The position numbers and the translations under genes are program-made. The notes beneath the pieces are model-generated. The model was given only the letters and a program-made list of their open reading frames with translations. It ran no database searches and was not told where the DNA came from. Shown here one piece after another: positions 18,337-26,322 of a stretch of 64,000 nucleotides of DNA. How positions within the stretch are numbered: position 1 is the first letter of the stretch; the number at the start of each line of letters is the position of its first letter. Source of the stretch: Xanthomonas sp. Leaf148 (lineage in GTDB: Bacteria; Pseudomonadota; Gammaproteobacteria; Xanthomonadales; Xanthomonadaceae); the NCBI RefSeq assembly GCF_001423585.1, contig NZ_LMOP01000001.1, forward strand, positions 372,001 to 436,000. The letters are read 5' to 3'.

Positions 18337-18765
18337 ATGTCCGCCACACCTCCCAACCAATCCCGCGCTGCCCGTTACGCCTTCATGCTGGTGCTGGGTG
18401 TGTTGATCGGGCTGATCACAACCGTGATGGTGGCGCGCGTGCTGCAGGCGCGGCGCGACCCGGTACCCGACAGCCTGATGCACGTGCTGGACTACCAATT
18501 GCGCGCATTGCAGCCGACGCCGGGCGCCGTGTGCACACCCGCGCAGCAACTGGCGCGGCTGCAATCGCTGCGCTTGCTGGCCGACGAACTGGAACCGGCA
18601 TTTCCACAGATCGGCGAGGACCGCCGCTTCGGCGAACATGCCCAGGCACTGCGTGTCGCTCTGGATCAGGCGCAGCGCAGCGCGCCGTCCAGCTGCGCCG
18701 CGTTCGTGCCGATCAAACGGCAGATTTCAGAGGCCTGCGAGGGGTGTCACCGCGACTTTCGATGA
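18337..18765 (+). CDS. Membrane-anchored cytochrome c-like protein with C-terminal CxxCH
   Basis: This 142-residue protein has an N-terminal signal anchor (AFMLVLGVLIGLITTVMVA), a helical periplasmic part and a haem-binding CEGCH only six residues from the C terminus. A haem motif that close to the end of a helical domain of this length is the hallmark of cytochrome c'-type proteins, so I infer that fold; ordinary class I cytochromes c carry CxxCH near the N terminus. I chose the ATG at 18337 because upstream in-frame starts would overlap tcdA on the opposite strand and lack a signal sequence. Confidence 0.72.
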   Translation: MSATPPNQSRAARYAFMLVLGVLIGLITTVMVARVLQARRDPVPDSLMHVLDYQLRALQPTPGAVCTPAQQLARLQSLRLLADELEPAFPQIGEDRRFGEHAQALRVALDQAQRSAPSSCAAFVPIKRQISEACEGCHRDFR

Positions 18766-18895
18766 GGTTGGATGAAGGCGGCGCTCGGGTTTCGTTAAGC
18801 CTGGAGTGATCCAGTTGGCAGACCGTTCACCTGGACCAACACAGGATGACGTCGCCGCGGCCCTGACCGCCTTCAGAACCATCCGGAGACATCTC

Positions 18896-19378
18896 ATGAA
18901 GACCCGACTGCTTGTTATTGGCCTGGCTGCAACCGCGACCCTGGTCGGCTGCGCCACGTCCCAGCCCCAGTACGGCAGCTATCGCGGCGACCGCGGCTAC
19001 GACCAGGGCTATTCCCAGCCGGCGCCGCGTTGCGTGGATTGCGGCATCGTGACCCGTATCGATGAAGTCGGCCCCACCCGCTCCGCCCCCACCGGCACTG
19101 GCGCAGTGCTCGGCGGCATCGTCGGCGCAGTGGCCGGCCGCCAGATCTCCAAGGAAACCGGCGGCAGCAAGGGCAACAAGAATGTATCGGCCGTGGCCGG
19201 TGCCGCTGCCGGCGCGCTGGCGGGTAACGCCATCCAGAACAACGTCACCAGCGACAGCTTCGACGTGCAGGTGCGCATGGACGATGGCCGCGTGGTCGTG
19301 GTGAACCAGCGCGACCTGGCCGGCGTGCGCGAAAACGCCTACGTGCGGGTGGTCAACGGCAAGGTGGTGCTGCGCTAA
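18896..19378 (+). CDS. Glycine-zipper outer-membrane lipoprotein (SlyB/17-kDa antigen-like)
   Basis: This 160-residue protein has a lipoprotein signal (lipobox LVGC, Cys19), a Tyr/Gly/Gln-rich linker and a CVDCG motif. A glycine zipper follows (GTGAVLGGIVGAVAGRQI and AVAGAAAGALAGNAI), then a C-terminal beta domain with DGRVVVVNQRDL. It belongs to the Pcp/SlyB-type envelope lipoproteins. CGGAG precedes the ATG at 18896. A strong shared terminator follows 28 bp after the stop. Confidence 0.85.
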   Translation: MKTRLLVIGLAATATLVGCATSQPQYGSYRGDRGYDQGYSQPAPRCVDCGIVTRIDEVGPTRSAPTGTGAVLGGIVGAVAGRQISKETGGSKGNKNVSAVAGAAAGALAGNAIQNNVTSDSFDVQVRMDDGRVVVVNQRDLAGVRENAYVRVVNGKVVLR

Positions 19379-19406
19379 GCAGCGGCTGCCGCCAACGTGC
19401 AGACAA

Positions 19407-19433
19407 CAAAAAGGCCCGGTAACGGGCCTTTTT
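19407..19433. terminator. Bidirectional terminator between the glycine-zipper lipoprotein and csp genes
   Basis: An 8-bp stem (AAGGCCCG/CGGGCCTT) with a GTAA loop is flanked by an A run on the left and a T run on the right. It can stop transcription from both converging genes. Confidence 0.9.
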
Positions 19434-19468
19434 GCTGGGCGCGTGATGTATTACCCCGGTGCCGTGGC

Positions 19469-19684
19469 TCAGACCAGTTGCACCGCATCGGCCTGCAGGC
19501 CTTTTTGACCTTGCACGACGGTAAAACTGACCTTCTGCCCTTCCTTGAGACTCTTGAAGCCCTGGATCTGGATGGCGCGGAAATGGACGAAGACGTCTTC
19601 GCCGTTTTCGCGACTGATGAATCCAAAGCCCTTGGCATCGTTGAACCACTTCACGACACCATTCTCGCGTTCGATATTGGACAT
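19469..19684 (-). CDS. Cold-shock domain protein (CspA family)
   Basis: This 71-residue single-domain OB-fold RNA/DNA chaperone carries the RNP1 motif KGFGFI and the RNP2 motif DVFVHF. The length is exactly that of CspA-type proteins. GGGAG lies about nine bases before the ATG at 19684. The 228-bp region between it and the divergent DUF456 gene could hold a structured, thermoresponsive 5' leader, but I cannot fold it here. It converges with the lipoprotein gene on a shared terminator. Confidence 0.95.
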   Translation of the reverse strand: MSNIERENGVVKWFNDAKGFGFISRENGEDVFVHFRAIQIQGFKSLKEGQKVSFTVVQGQKGLQADAVQLV

Positions 19685-19912
19685 CTCGACTGACTCCCTA
19701 CGACACTGTGATGGACTGGCGGTGGCGGCTGTGATTGCAAGGAGGAAGCGAGGTGCAAGGATGTAGCGGATCGGGCGATCTACCGCATCAGGCCACGATT
19801 CACGGTGACCTTTGCAAACAGCAGCGGCTGCAACTTAACCCGCACAAAACCAATTTTCAAGCATCCCTTGCGTATTTTTATAAAGCCTGAAATAGGACAT
19901 TTCCAAACCATC

Positions 19913-20398
19913 ATGGACACGACTGTCGTTTATTACGTGCTGGCTGGCGTGCTGGTGCTGGTGGGCCTTGCCGGCGTCATCCTGCCCGCGCTGCCTGGCT
20001 TGCCGCTGGTCTTTGCCGGGCTGCTGGTGGCCGCCTGGGCCGACGGGTTCACCCATGTCGGTTGGGTCGCGCTGGTGATCCTCGGGTTGATCACCGCGCT
20101 GTCTTTTGTCATCGACTTCCTGGCCACCCTGTACGGCGCGCAGCGCGTGGGGGCCAGCAAGATGGCGATGTGGGGCTCGGTGATCGGCGCCATCGCCGGT
20201 ATTTTCTTTATGCCGATCGGCTTGTTCGTCGGCCCGTTTGCCGGCGCGTGGCTGGGCGAGTACTACCAGACCCGCAAGACCGGCCAGGCCACCAAGGTGG
20301 GCTTCGGCACCTGGATTGGGATCATGCTCGGCACGGCCACCAAGCTGGCGCTGGGCCTGTGCATGTTGGGCGTGTTTGCGATCGCCTGGTTCTTCTAA
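19913..20398 (+). CDS. DUF456 family membrane protein
   Basis: This 161-residue protein is made almost entirely of hydrophobic helices (VVYYVLAGVLVLVGLAGVIL, WVALVILGLITALSFVIDFL, WGSVIGAIAGIFFMPIGLFV and a C-terminal helix). Between them lies the Gly-rich PFAGAWLGEY typical of DUF456. The function of the family is unknown. I chose the ATG at 19913 because upstream in-frame codons encode a basic, non-hydrophobic extension. No strong ribosome binding site is seen, only AGGA 17 bases upstream. Confidence 0.85.
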   Translation: MDTTVVYYVLAGVLVLVGLAGVILPALPGLPLVFAGLLVAAWADGFTHVGWVALVILGLITALSFVIDFLATLYGAQRVGASKMAMWGSVIGAIAGIFFMPIGLFVGPFAGAWLGEYYQTRKTGQATKVGFGTWIGIMLGTATKLALGLCMLGVFAIAWFF

Positions 20399-20609
20399 CG
20401 CAGTAGTTAAAGCTCCCAAGCCGTCGCGGCCACCGTCGCTCCAAGCGTGCAGAACGCGCAGCAGCAGCGACCTGGCGAGCGTCGCGACACCTGTTTAGTC
20501 GACACGCCGCAGATGTTATGCCGCCGTGTACACATCGCGTATGCAGACGCGACCGTTAAGCTACGCGCCTGACGCGCCTGCCTGGCGCCTACACTCGGCC
20601 AGACTGCCC

Positions 20610-21740
20610 ATGCCCAAGCACCGCACCCGTCCCCTGATGCTGATCGCCCTGGCCGCCGCGCCGTTGGCGCATGGGCAGGAAATCGCTCCGCAACCCGCAT
20701 CGCCGCAAGCCTGCACGTCCGTGACCTCGGATGCGGCGCGTCTGGCGTGTTACGACCAGGCGCTGGGCTACACCCCGCAGGCGGTGCAGGAGGCAGATGC
20801 CGCAGCGCAATTGGCCAAGCAGGCTGCCAAGGCGGAAGACAGCCCCAAGAGCAGCCGTATGGGCGATTTCTTTCGCGCCGACGTCCAGGAGCAGCCGAAA
20901 GAAGAAGCAGTCGCCAATGCCGGCCGCGGCTCGCTGCTGGATCGCCGCTGGGAACTGGCCAAGGACTCCAAGCTGGGCACGTTTCAACTGCGTGGCTACA
21001 AGCCGGTCTATCTGCTGCCGGCGTTCTGGACCAGCGACACCAACCGCACCCCGCAATCGCCGAATCCGGCCAACTCGGTCAGCACGCCGCAGCAGCTGGA
21101 CAGCGCCGAGCTGAAGTTCCAGCTGAGCTTCAAGACCAAGGTGGTCGAAGACCTGTTCGGCGACAACGGCGACATCTGGATGGGCTACACCCAGAGCTCG
21201 CGGTGGCAGGCCTACAACTCCGATGCATCGCGCCCGTTCCGCGAGACCAATTACGAGCCGGAAGCGATGCTGGTGTTTCGCAACAACTACAGCCTGTTCG
21301 GCTGGAAGGGCCGCATGAGCGGCATCAGCCTCAACCACATGTCCAACGGCCGCGAAGATCCGCTGTCGCGCTCCTGGAACCGGGTGATCCTCAACATCGG
21401 TCTGGATCGCGAAAACTGGGCGCTGACGTTGCGCCCGTGGTTCCGCATCAAGGAAGACCGTGCCGACGACAATAATCCCGACATCGAGGATTACATGGGT
21501 CGCGGCGATGCCACCCTGGTCTACAACAAGGATGGGCATGAATTTGCGTTGATCGCGCGGCATTCGCTGCGTGGCGGCGACCGCTCGCATGGCTCGGTGC
21601 AGCTGGATTACGGCTTCCCCATCACCAACCTGCTGCGCGGCCATGTGCAGGTGTTCGACGGCTACGGCGAAAGCTTGATCGACTACAACCACAAGGCTAC
21701 CTATATCGGCCTGGGCGTGTCGTTGCTGGAGTGGTTCTGA
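20610..21740 (+). CDS. pldA: Outer-membrane phospholipase A (OMPLA)
   Basis: This 376-residue outer-membrane beta-barrel esterase hydrolyses phospholipids mislocalised to the outer leaflet. The active-site segment LNHMSNGR has the catalytic His at about 243 and Ser at about 245. The preceding YNLRETNYEPEAML-like strand (here FRETNYEPEAMLVF) is characteristic. A signal peptide precedes the mature start near AHGQEIAPQ. An N-terminal extension of about 100 residues, with Cys-containing and Ala/Glu-rich parts, is longer than in E. coli PldA. I chose the ATG at 20610 as the one directly before the signal peptide. Confidence 0.9.
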   Translation: MPKHRTRPLMLIALAAAPLAHGQEIAPQPASPQACTSVTSDAARLACYDQALGYTPQAVQEADAAAQLAKQAAKAEDSPKSSRMGDFFRADVQEQPKEEAVANAGRGSLLDRRWELAKDSKLGTFQLRGYKPVYLLPAFWTSDTNRTPQSPNPANSVSTPQQLDSAELKFQLSFKTKVVEDLFGDNGDIWMGYTQSSRWQAYNSDASRPFRETNYEPEAMLVFRNNYSLFGWKGRMSGISLNHMSNGREDPLSRSWNRVILNIGLDRENWALTLRPWFRIKEDRADDNNPDIEDYMGRGDATLVYNKDGHEFALIARHSLRGGDRSHGSVQLDYGFPITNLLRGHVQVFDGYGESLIDYNHKATYIGLGVSLLEWF

Positions 21741-21840
21741 CGCGTCGATGTCGGGCGGCACGGGTGTAGACACGCACCCGTCGCCTCCTGCGAACATTGC
21801 CGCGCCGGTGCTGCATCGGCGCCGCGTCCACAGAAGATCG

Positions 21841-21879
21841 CCACAAAAAAGCCGGCATTGCTGCCGGCTTTTTTTGTGG
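21841..21879. terminator. Bidirectional terminator between pldA and carbonic anhydrase
   Basis: A near-perfect 17-bp stem around TTGC contains GCCGGCA/TGCCGGC flanked by A6 and T7 runs. It serves both convergent genes. Confidence 0.92.
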
Positions 21880-21941
21880 CGATGACGATGGCGGTCGGCA
21901 GGCGTGTGGAGCATCGCTACTGCCGCTTTTCATGCGCCGAC

Positions 21942-22655
21942 TCAGACGTCGAAGAAATCCACCTTGCCGTCCTTGAGGGTGTAGTAAGCCCCCACGACAC
22001 GGCATGCGCCTGCGCTCAGCGGTTCGAGCAAGGCGGGTTCGGAAGCACCGCGCAGGCGGTCGACCGTGCGCTTGACGTTGGCCTTGACCGACGCTGCGAG
22101 CAGGTCGTCGCCGCCATTCTTCTTGGCAGTCAGCACGGCCGGGACGATCGGTTCGATCATGGCGCCGATCGCGCCGGGGAAGAACGCGCCCTGCTCCACC
22201 ACCGACACCGCGGCGGCAACCGCGCCGCAGCTTTCGTGGCCCATCACCACCACCAACGGCACGCCGAGCTGGCTCACCGCATATTCGATCGAACCCAATG
22301 CCGTGGTATCGACGGTGTTGCCGGCGTTGCGAACGATGAACATCTCGCCCAGGCCGCGACCGAACAGCAGTTCTGGCGGCACGCGCGAATCCGAGCACGA
22401 CACCAGGATCACGAACGGGGTCTGGCCCAGCGCCAGTTCCAAGCGGCGCTTGCCGTCGGAGATCACCTTCTTAGGACGGTTCTCGACAAATGCAGCGTTG
22501 CCGTCACGCAGGGTCTGCAGCGCCTGCTCGGCATTCAAATCGGTTTTCTTGCTGGGCGCGGCGCGCAACGAAAATGGCAACGACGCGGCGGCCGCGGCCA
22601 CCGGCGCGCAACATGCGCATTGCAACAGCTTGCGACGGGATACGGACTGCAACAT
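21942..22655 (-). CDS. Exported beta-class carbonic anhydrase
   Basis: This 237-residue zinc enzyme interconverts CO2 and bicarbonate. The beta-class zinc ligands and catalytic dyad are visible in VSCSDSR (Cys87, Asp89, Arg91) and GHESCG (His140, Cys143). The N terminus has a twin-arginine-like signal, SRRKLLQ, then a hydrophobic core and an Ala-rich cleavage region, so the enzyme is probably exported folded to the periplasm. Cytoplasmic beta enzymes lack this signal. Confidence 0.92.
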   Translation of the reverse strand: MLQSVSRRKLLQCACCAPVAAAAASLPFSLRAAPSKKTDLNAEQALQTLRDGNAAFVENRPKKVISDGKRRLELALGQTPFVILVSCSDSRVPPELLFGRGLGEMFIVRNAGNTVDTTALGSIEYAVSQLGVPLVVVMGHESCGAVAAAVSVVEQGAFFPGAIGAMIEPIVPAVLTAKKNGGDDLLAASVKANVKRTVDRLRGASEPALLEPLSAGACRVVGAYYTLKDGKVDFFDV

Positions 22656-22769
22656 GGTAGAGCCCCTGTTCTCTGGTGTGTCGCGCGATCGTACACCCCA
22701 GCGGGCATAACCTAACGGACTCTAGCGGCGCTATCGACGCACCACTTCGCTTTAGCGTGCGCGCCGCAG

Positions 22770-23405
22770 TCAGGTCCAGTCGGTCAGGCCTTCGCGCCGG
22801 TAGGTTTCCTGGAACGCCGGCCGGGCCTTCATCCGCTGCGCATGCGCTTTCAGTGCCGGCCAGGTATCGGTCGCACGCGGCATATTGCGCGACCAGCGCA
22901 TCAACATGGTCAGCATGAAATCGGCGGCCGATACCGTCTGGCCGAGCAGATAGGGCCCGTGTTCCTGCAGATGCGCATCGACCTGGGTCCAGGCCGCTTC
23001 CAGTCTGTTGCGTGCCTGGGCCTGCGCCGCATCGGCATGGGCAGCGCCGGCCGGCTCGTGCGGGTAGAACCAGGCGCGATAGGCCGGCTGCAAGGTATTG
23101 GCGCAGAAAAACATCCACTTGTAGTACGCCGCACGCTCGGGCGTGCCGACCGGCGGCGCCAACCCGGCTTGCGGGTAGAGATCGGCCAGGTGCATGGCGA
23201 TCGCGGCCGCTTCGGTCAACACCTGACCGTCCAGCACCAGCGTCGGCACCACGCCGGCCGGGTTGAGCGCCAGATACTCCGGCGCCTTTTGCTCGCCGCG
23301 CTCGAAATCCAGCGGATGCAGCACGTGGGCAACGTCCAGTTCGATCAGCAGCCAATGGACGACCAGGGCGGCGGTACTAGGGGTGTGATAAAGCGTAGCG
23401 GCCAT
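22770..23405 (-). CDS. Glutathione S-transferase family protein
   Basis: This 211-residue two-domain GST has the N-terminal element YHTPSTAALVVHWLLIELDV, a cis-Pro region NPAGVVPTLVLDGQ and the TEAAAIAMHL motif, followed by a helical C-terminal domain. The enzymatic substrate is unknown. The ATG at 23405 is the first that yields the canonical beta-alpha-beta start. The cysteine-rich exported protein gene ends 13 bp upstream, so the two are likely cotranscribed. Confidence 0.87.
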   Translation of the reverse strand: MAATLYHTPSTAALVVHWLLIELDVAHVLHPLDFERGEQKAPEYLALNPAGVVPTLVLDGQVLTEAAAIAMHLADLYPQAGLAPPVGTPERAAYYKWMFFCANTLQPAYRAWFYPHEPAGAAHADAAQAQARNRLEAAWTQVDAHLQEHGPYLLGQTVSAADFMLTMLMRWSRNMPRATDTWPALKAHAQRMKARPAFQETYRREGLTDWT

Positions 23406-23418
23406 GCGGGCTCTCGGG

Positions 23419-23844
23419 TCAGTTGGTACAGGCGCGCAGGCAGGCGAGCTTGCGCGGTTCGCAGCGATTGTCATCGCTCTGCTGGGTGCAGTCGAAGACT
23501 TGCGCCATGCAGTTGGCCCGTTGCGCCGGATTCTGTACGTCGTCGCAGCGCTTTCCACGCGGTGCTGCCCTGCTGCTGCAACTGGACTCGCTGGGTCGGT
23601 CGGCGCGGCATTGTCGGGCGCTGCTGTTGCACTGTGCGATGCAGCGATCCGCAGCCGAGGGTCCGTTGAACCGAGTCGCGGTGTCGTTTGTCCTGAGCGG
23701 CTTGCGCTCTGCGAACGGCCCTGGGGCGGCAGGTGGCGGCGCGTAGTTGCGCGAGGGAAACAACACCGTGGGTGCCTTTTGCTGCTGCGCCGCCGAACTC
23801 AGGCTCAGGCACAACAACAACGCGATACAGACGAGTCGGAGCAT
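23419..23844 (-). CDS. Small exported cysteine-rich protein of unknown function
   Basis: This 141-residue protein has a clear signal peptide (MLRLVCIALLLCLSLSSAAQ), a Pro-rich linker and a C-terminal region with ten cysteines in CxxxC-like spacings (RCIAQC, RCDDV, NCMAQVFDC, CEPRKLACLRAC). This pattern suggests a disulfide-bonded periplasmic or secreted domain. I do not recognise the family. AGGAG stands directly before the ATG at 23844. It lies upstream of a GST gene in the same orientation with a 13-bp gap. Confidence 0.75.
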   Translation of the reverse strand: MLRLVCIALLLCLSLSSAAQQQKAPTVLFPSRNYAPPPAAPGPFAERKPLRTNDTATRFNGPSAADRCIAQCNSSARQCRADRPSESSCSSRAAPRGKRCDDVQNPAQRANCMAQVFDCTQQSDDNRCEPRKLACLRACTN

Positions 23845-24124
23845 TCCTGTTCTCCTTGGGGTACCGGCCAGTGCAGCGAGCATAGCCGGTTCGCGTGGGG
23901 CAACACCGGTCTTCCTCTGTCGAGAGGTCGCAGATGCTCCGCCTCCCGACAGCACCAGACCCTCTGCCGACAACCGCCTCCATCTGCCCGGTTATCTGCA
24001 GCAAACAGCAAGACGTGTCATCGCCTCGCCATTCCACATCAAGCCTGACGACCGCACTGGCGTGCACGGTCGTCAGCCGGATGCAGACAGTGCGGAGAAA
24101 ACACACCCGCGTGTCCGCGTACGT

Positions 24125-24177
24125 CTTGCGCCAACTGGCGCAGCCCGCCTGGCTGACGGGCTGCACAGTCGGCGCCA
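24125..24177. repeat. 53-bp imperfect palindrome next to the dispersed element
   Basis: Outer arms TTGCGCC/GGCGCCAA and inner arms GCAGCCCG/CGGGCTGC form a long hairpin. Part of it (CCCGCCTGGC and GGCTGCACAGT) resembles the right end of the adjacent element at 24180-24322, so it may be a degraded second copy. The rest of the 484-bp gap 23845-24328 shows no gene. Confidence 0.5.
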
Positions 24178-24179
24178 AG

Positions 24180-24322
24180 AGTGGCTAACAAAACGTAGCG
24201 AGCAGTCGTCAGGTGGGTGTGGACGGCGCGCTCAGAACCGGAGTGTACGAGTGGTACATGCCGATTCCGAGCACCGGCCGCGCCCGCCTGGCGGCTGCAC
24301 AGTAGTTTTGTCAGTTGCTCTA
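24180..24322 (+). repeat. Dispersed imperfect-palindrome element, copy A
   Basis: This stretch is homologous to the reverse complement of 57361-57492. Shared blocks are GTGGCTAAC, AAACGTAGCGA, CAGTCGTCAGG, AACCGGAG, GTGGTACAT, GGCCGCGCCCGCCTG, GGCTGCACAGT and the end block GCTCTAA. Internal arms (CAGTCGTCAGG and CCGCCTGGCGGCTG) make it an imperfect palindrome. It lies just beyond the 3' end of the fumarase gene. It holds no gene and I do not know its family. Confidence 0.8.
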
Positions 24323-24328
24323 ACGCGG

Positions 24329-25846
24329 TTACTCCACCACCACCGGAATCTTGCCGATACGCGACTGCCACAGCCGCGGGCCGGTCTTGTGCACCGATTC
24401 GCCGGTGGAATCCACCGCCACGGTGACCGGCATGTCCTTGACCTCGAACTCGTAGATCGCTTCCATGCCGAGGTCTTCGAACGCCAGCACGCGCGCGGCC
24501 TTGATCGCCTTGGACACCAGATACGCCGAGCCGCCGACCGCCATCAGGTACACGGCCTTGTTGTCGCGGATCGCATCGATGGCCGCATCGCCGCGCTCGG
24601 ACTTGCCGACCATGCCGAGCAGGCCGGTTTGTTCCAGCATCTGGCGGGTGAACTTGTCCATGCGGGTGGCGGTGGTCGGGCCGGCCGGACCGACCACTTC
24701 ATCGCGCACCGGGTCGACCGGACCGACGTAATAGATGAAGCGATTGGTGAAGTCGACCGGCAGCGTTTCGCCGCGATTGAGCATGTCGATCATGCGCTTG
24801 TGCGCGGCGTCGCGGCCTGTCAGCAGCTTGCCGTTGAGCAGGACCACTTCGCCCGGCTTGAAGCTGGCGACTTCTTCGCGGGTGATGGTGTCCAGATTCA
24901 CCCGGCGCGCGTTGGTCGGGTTGTAGGTGAGCTTGGGCCAGTCTTCCAGCGACGGCGGGTCCAGCATCACCGGGCCGCTGCCGTCCAGGGTGAAATGCGC
25001 GTGGCGAGTGGCGGCGCAGTTGGGAATCAGCGCCACCGGCAAGTTGGCGGCGTGGGTGGGATAGTCCTTGACCTTGATGTCGAGCACCGTGGTCAGGCCG
25101 CCCAGGCCCTGCGCGCCGATCCCGAGCGCGTTGACCTTTTCGTACAGCTCCAGACGCAGTTCTTCGGCACGATTGGAGGCGCCACGCGCCTGCAGGTCGA
25201 CGATGTCGATTGGCTCCATCAGCGCTTCTTTGGCCAGCAGCATTGCCTTTTCGGCAGTGCCGCCGATGCCGATGCCGAGCATGCCCGGCGGGCACCAGCC
25301 GGCGCCCATGGTCGGCACGGTCTTGAGCACCCAATCGACGATGGAATCGGACGGGTTGAGCATGGCGAACTTGCTCTTGGCCTCCGAGCCGCCGCCCTTG
25401 GCCGCGACGATCACGTCCAGATGGTCGCCCGGCACGATCTTGGTGTTGACCACTGCCGGCGTGTTGTCTTTGGTGTTGGCGCGCTTGCCGGCCGGATCGG
25501 CCAGCACGCTGGCGCGCAACTTGTTGTCCGGATGGTTGTAGGCGCGGCGCACGCCTTCGTTGACCATGTCTTCCACGCCCATGGTCGCGTCGTCCCAACG
25601 CACGTTCATGCCGATTTCCAGGAACACGGTGACGATGCCGGTGTCCTGGCAGATCGGGCGGTGGCCTTCGGCGCACATGCGCGAGTTGATCAGGATCTGC
25701 GCGATGGCGTCTTTGGCGGCCGGCGATTCTTCGCGCTCGTAGGCGGCGGACAGGTTCTTGATGTAGTCGACCGGGTGGTAGTAGCTGATGTACTGCAGCG
25801 CATCGGCGACGGACTGGATGAGGTCTTCCTGCTTGATCGAGGTCAC
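24329..25846 (-). CDS. fumA: Fumarate hydratase class I (iron-sulfur)
   Basis: This 505-residue oxygen-sensitive [4Fe-4S] enzyme interconverts fumarate and malate in the citric acid cycle. The three cluster cysteines are visible in RPICQDTG (about Cys66), GWCPPGMLGIG and PNCAATRHAHF. The C-terminal beta domain contains VGPAGPTTATRMD. I chose the GTG at 25846, which gives the familiar start TSIKQEDLIQSVADAL; an ATG at 25882 would add twelve residues. Neither has a strong ribosome binding site. The symbol could equally be fumB; only the class is certain. Confidence 0.92.
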   Translation of the reverse strand: MTSIKQEDLIQSVADALQYISYYHPVDYIKNLSAAYEREESPAAKDAIAQILINSRMCAEGHRPICQDTGIVTVFLEIGMNVRWDDATMGVEDMVNEGVRRAYNHPDNKLRASVLADPAGKRANTKDNTPAVVNTKIVPGDHLDVIVAAKGGGSEAKSKFAMLNPSDSIVDWVLKTVPTMGAGWCPPGMLGIGIGGTAEKAMLLAKEALMEPIDIVDLQARGASNRAEELRLELYEKVNALGIGAQGLGGLTTVLDIKVKDYPTHAANLPVALIPNCAATRHAHFTLDGSGPVMLDPPSLEDWPKLTYNPTNARRVNLDTITREEVASFKPGEVVLLNGKLLTGRDAAHKRMIDMLNRGETLPVDFTNRFIYYVGPVDPVRDEVVGPAGPTTATRMDKFTRQMLEQTGLLGMVGKSERGDAAIDAIRDNKAVYLMAVGGSAYLVSKAIKAARVLAFEDLGMEAIYEFEVKDMPVTVAVDSTGESVHKTGPRLWQSRIGKIPVVVE

Positions 25847-26322
25847 GGCTGGCTCTACGGCTGGCGGGGGCAATCCGCACATTTTAGAGCAAACCGCGGC
25901 CGCGGCCGGATGTGGCATCTATTGAAGCGATTGACTGGGGCCTGCGCCGCGCGCCACCCAGGCGCGGCAAGATGAGTGCGCCGCGCTCGCCGGCGACGAT
26001 GGCAGCCGACCTGCGAGGGCGCAGGGAGCGCTGCGACATCGCAGCACGCCGCACCCGGAACACGGGCACGTGCAGAAGACCGAATGGACCTCCAACGACC
26101 GTGCCGCCCTGGATAAGCCTTCCGGTATTGCCGTCATGGTAGACGCGCGCCTGCAGGCCGCCGCGGCCCCACTCGACCCGCACAGGCGGTGGCGCTGCTG
26201 TCGCGGCTGGCCGAGGCATTGCGTCGAGCGGCAGATATCCCGGGCCGCTGCGATGCGTGCACGTCCTCCCCGGCGAGCGGCCCAACACTCCGCACCGACG
26301 CCGCGCGCGGCACACTAGTGGG
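25847..26322. other. Divergent intergenic region between fumarase and the ABC exporter
   Basis: This gap of about 476 bp separates two genes leaving in opposite directions and should hold both promoters. Open frames crossing it on either strand lack ribosome binding sites and recognisable products. I see no RNA gene or strong hairpin. Confidence 0.5.

Noticed and set aside
24180-24322. Integron attC site
   Set aside because: The element is palindromic and ends in a GTTAGCC-like motif, but neither simple site matches the attC consensus and no cassette array or integrase is present.
23747-25975. Open frame of 742 codons on the plus strand across the fumarase gene
   Set aside because: It is antisense to an unmistakable class I fumarase and has the composition of a high-GC shadow frame.
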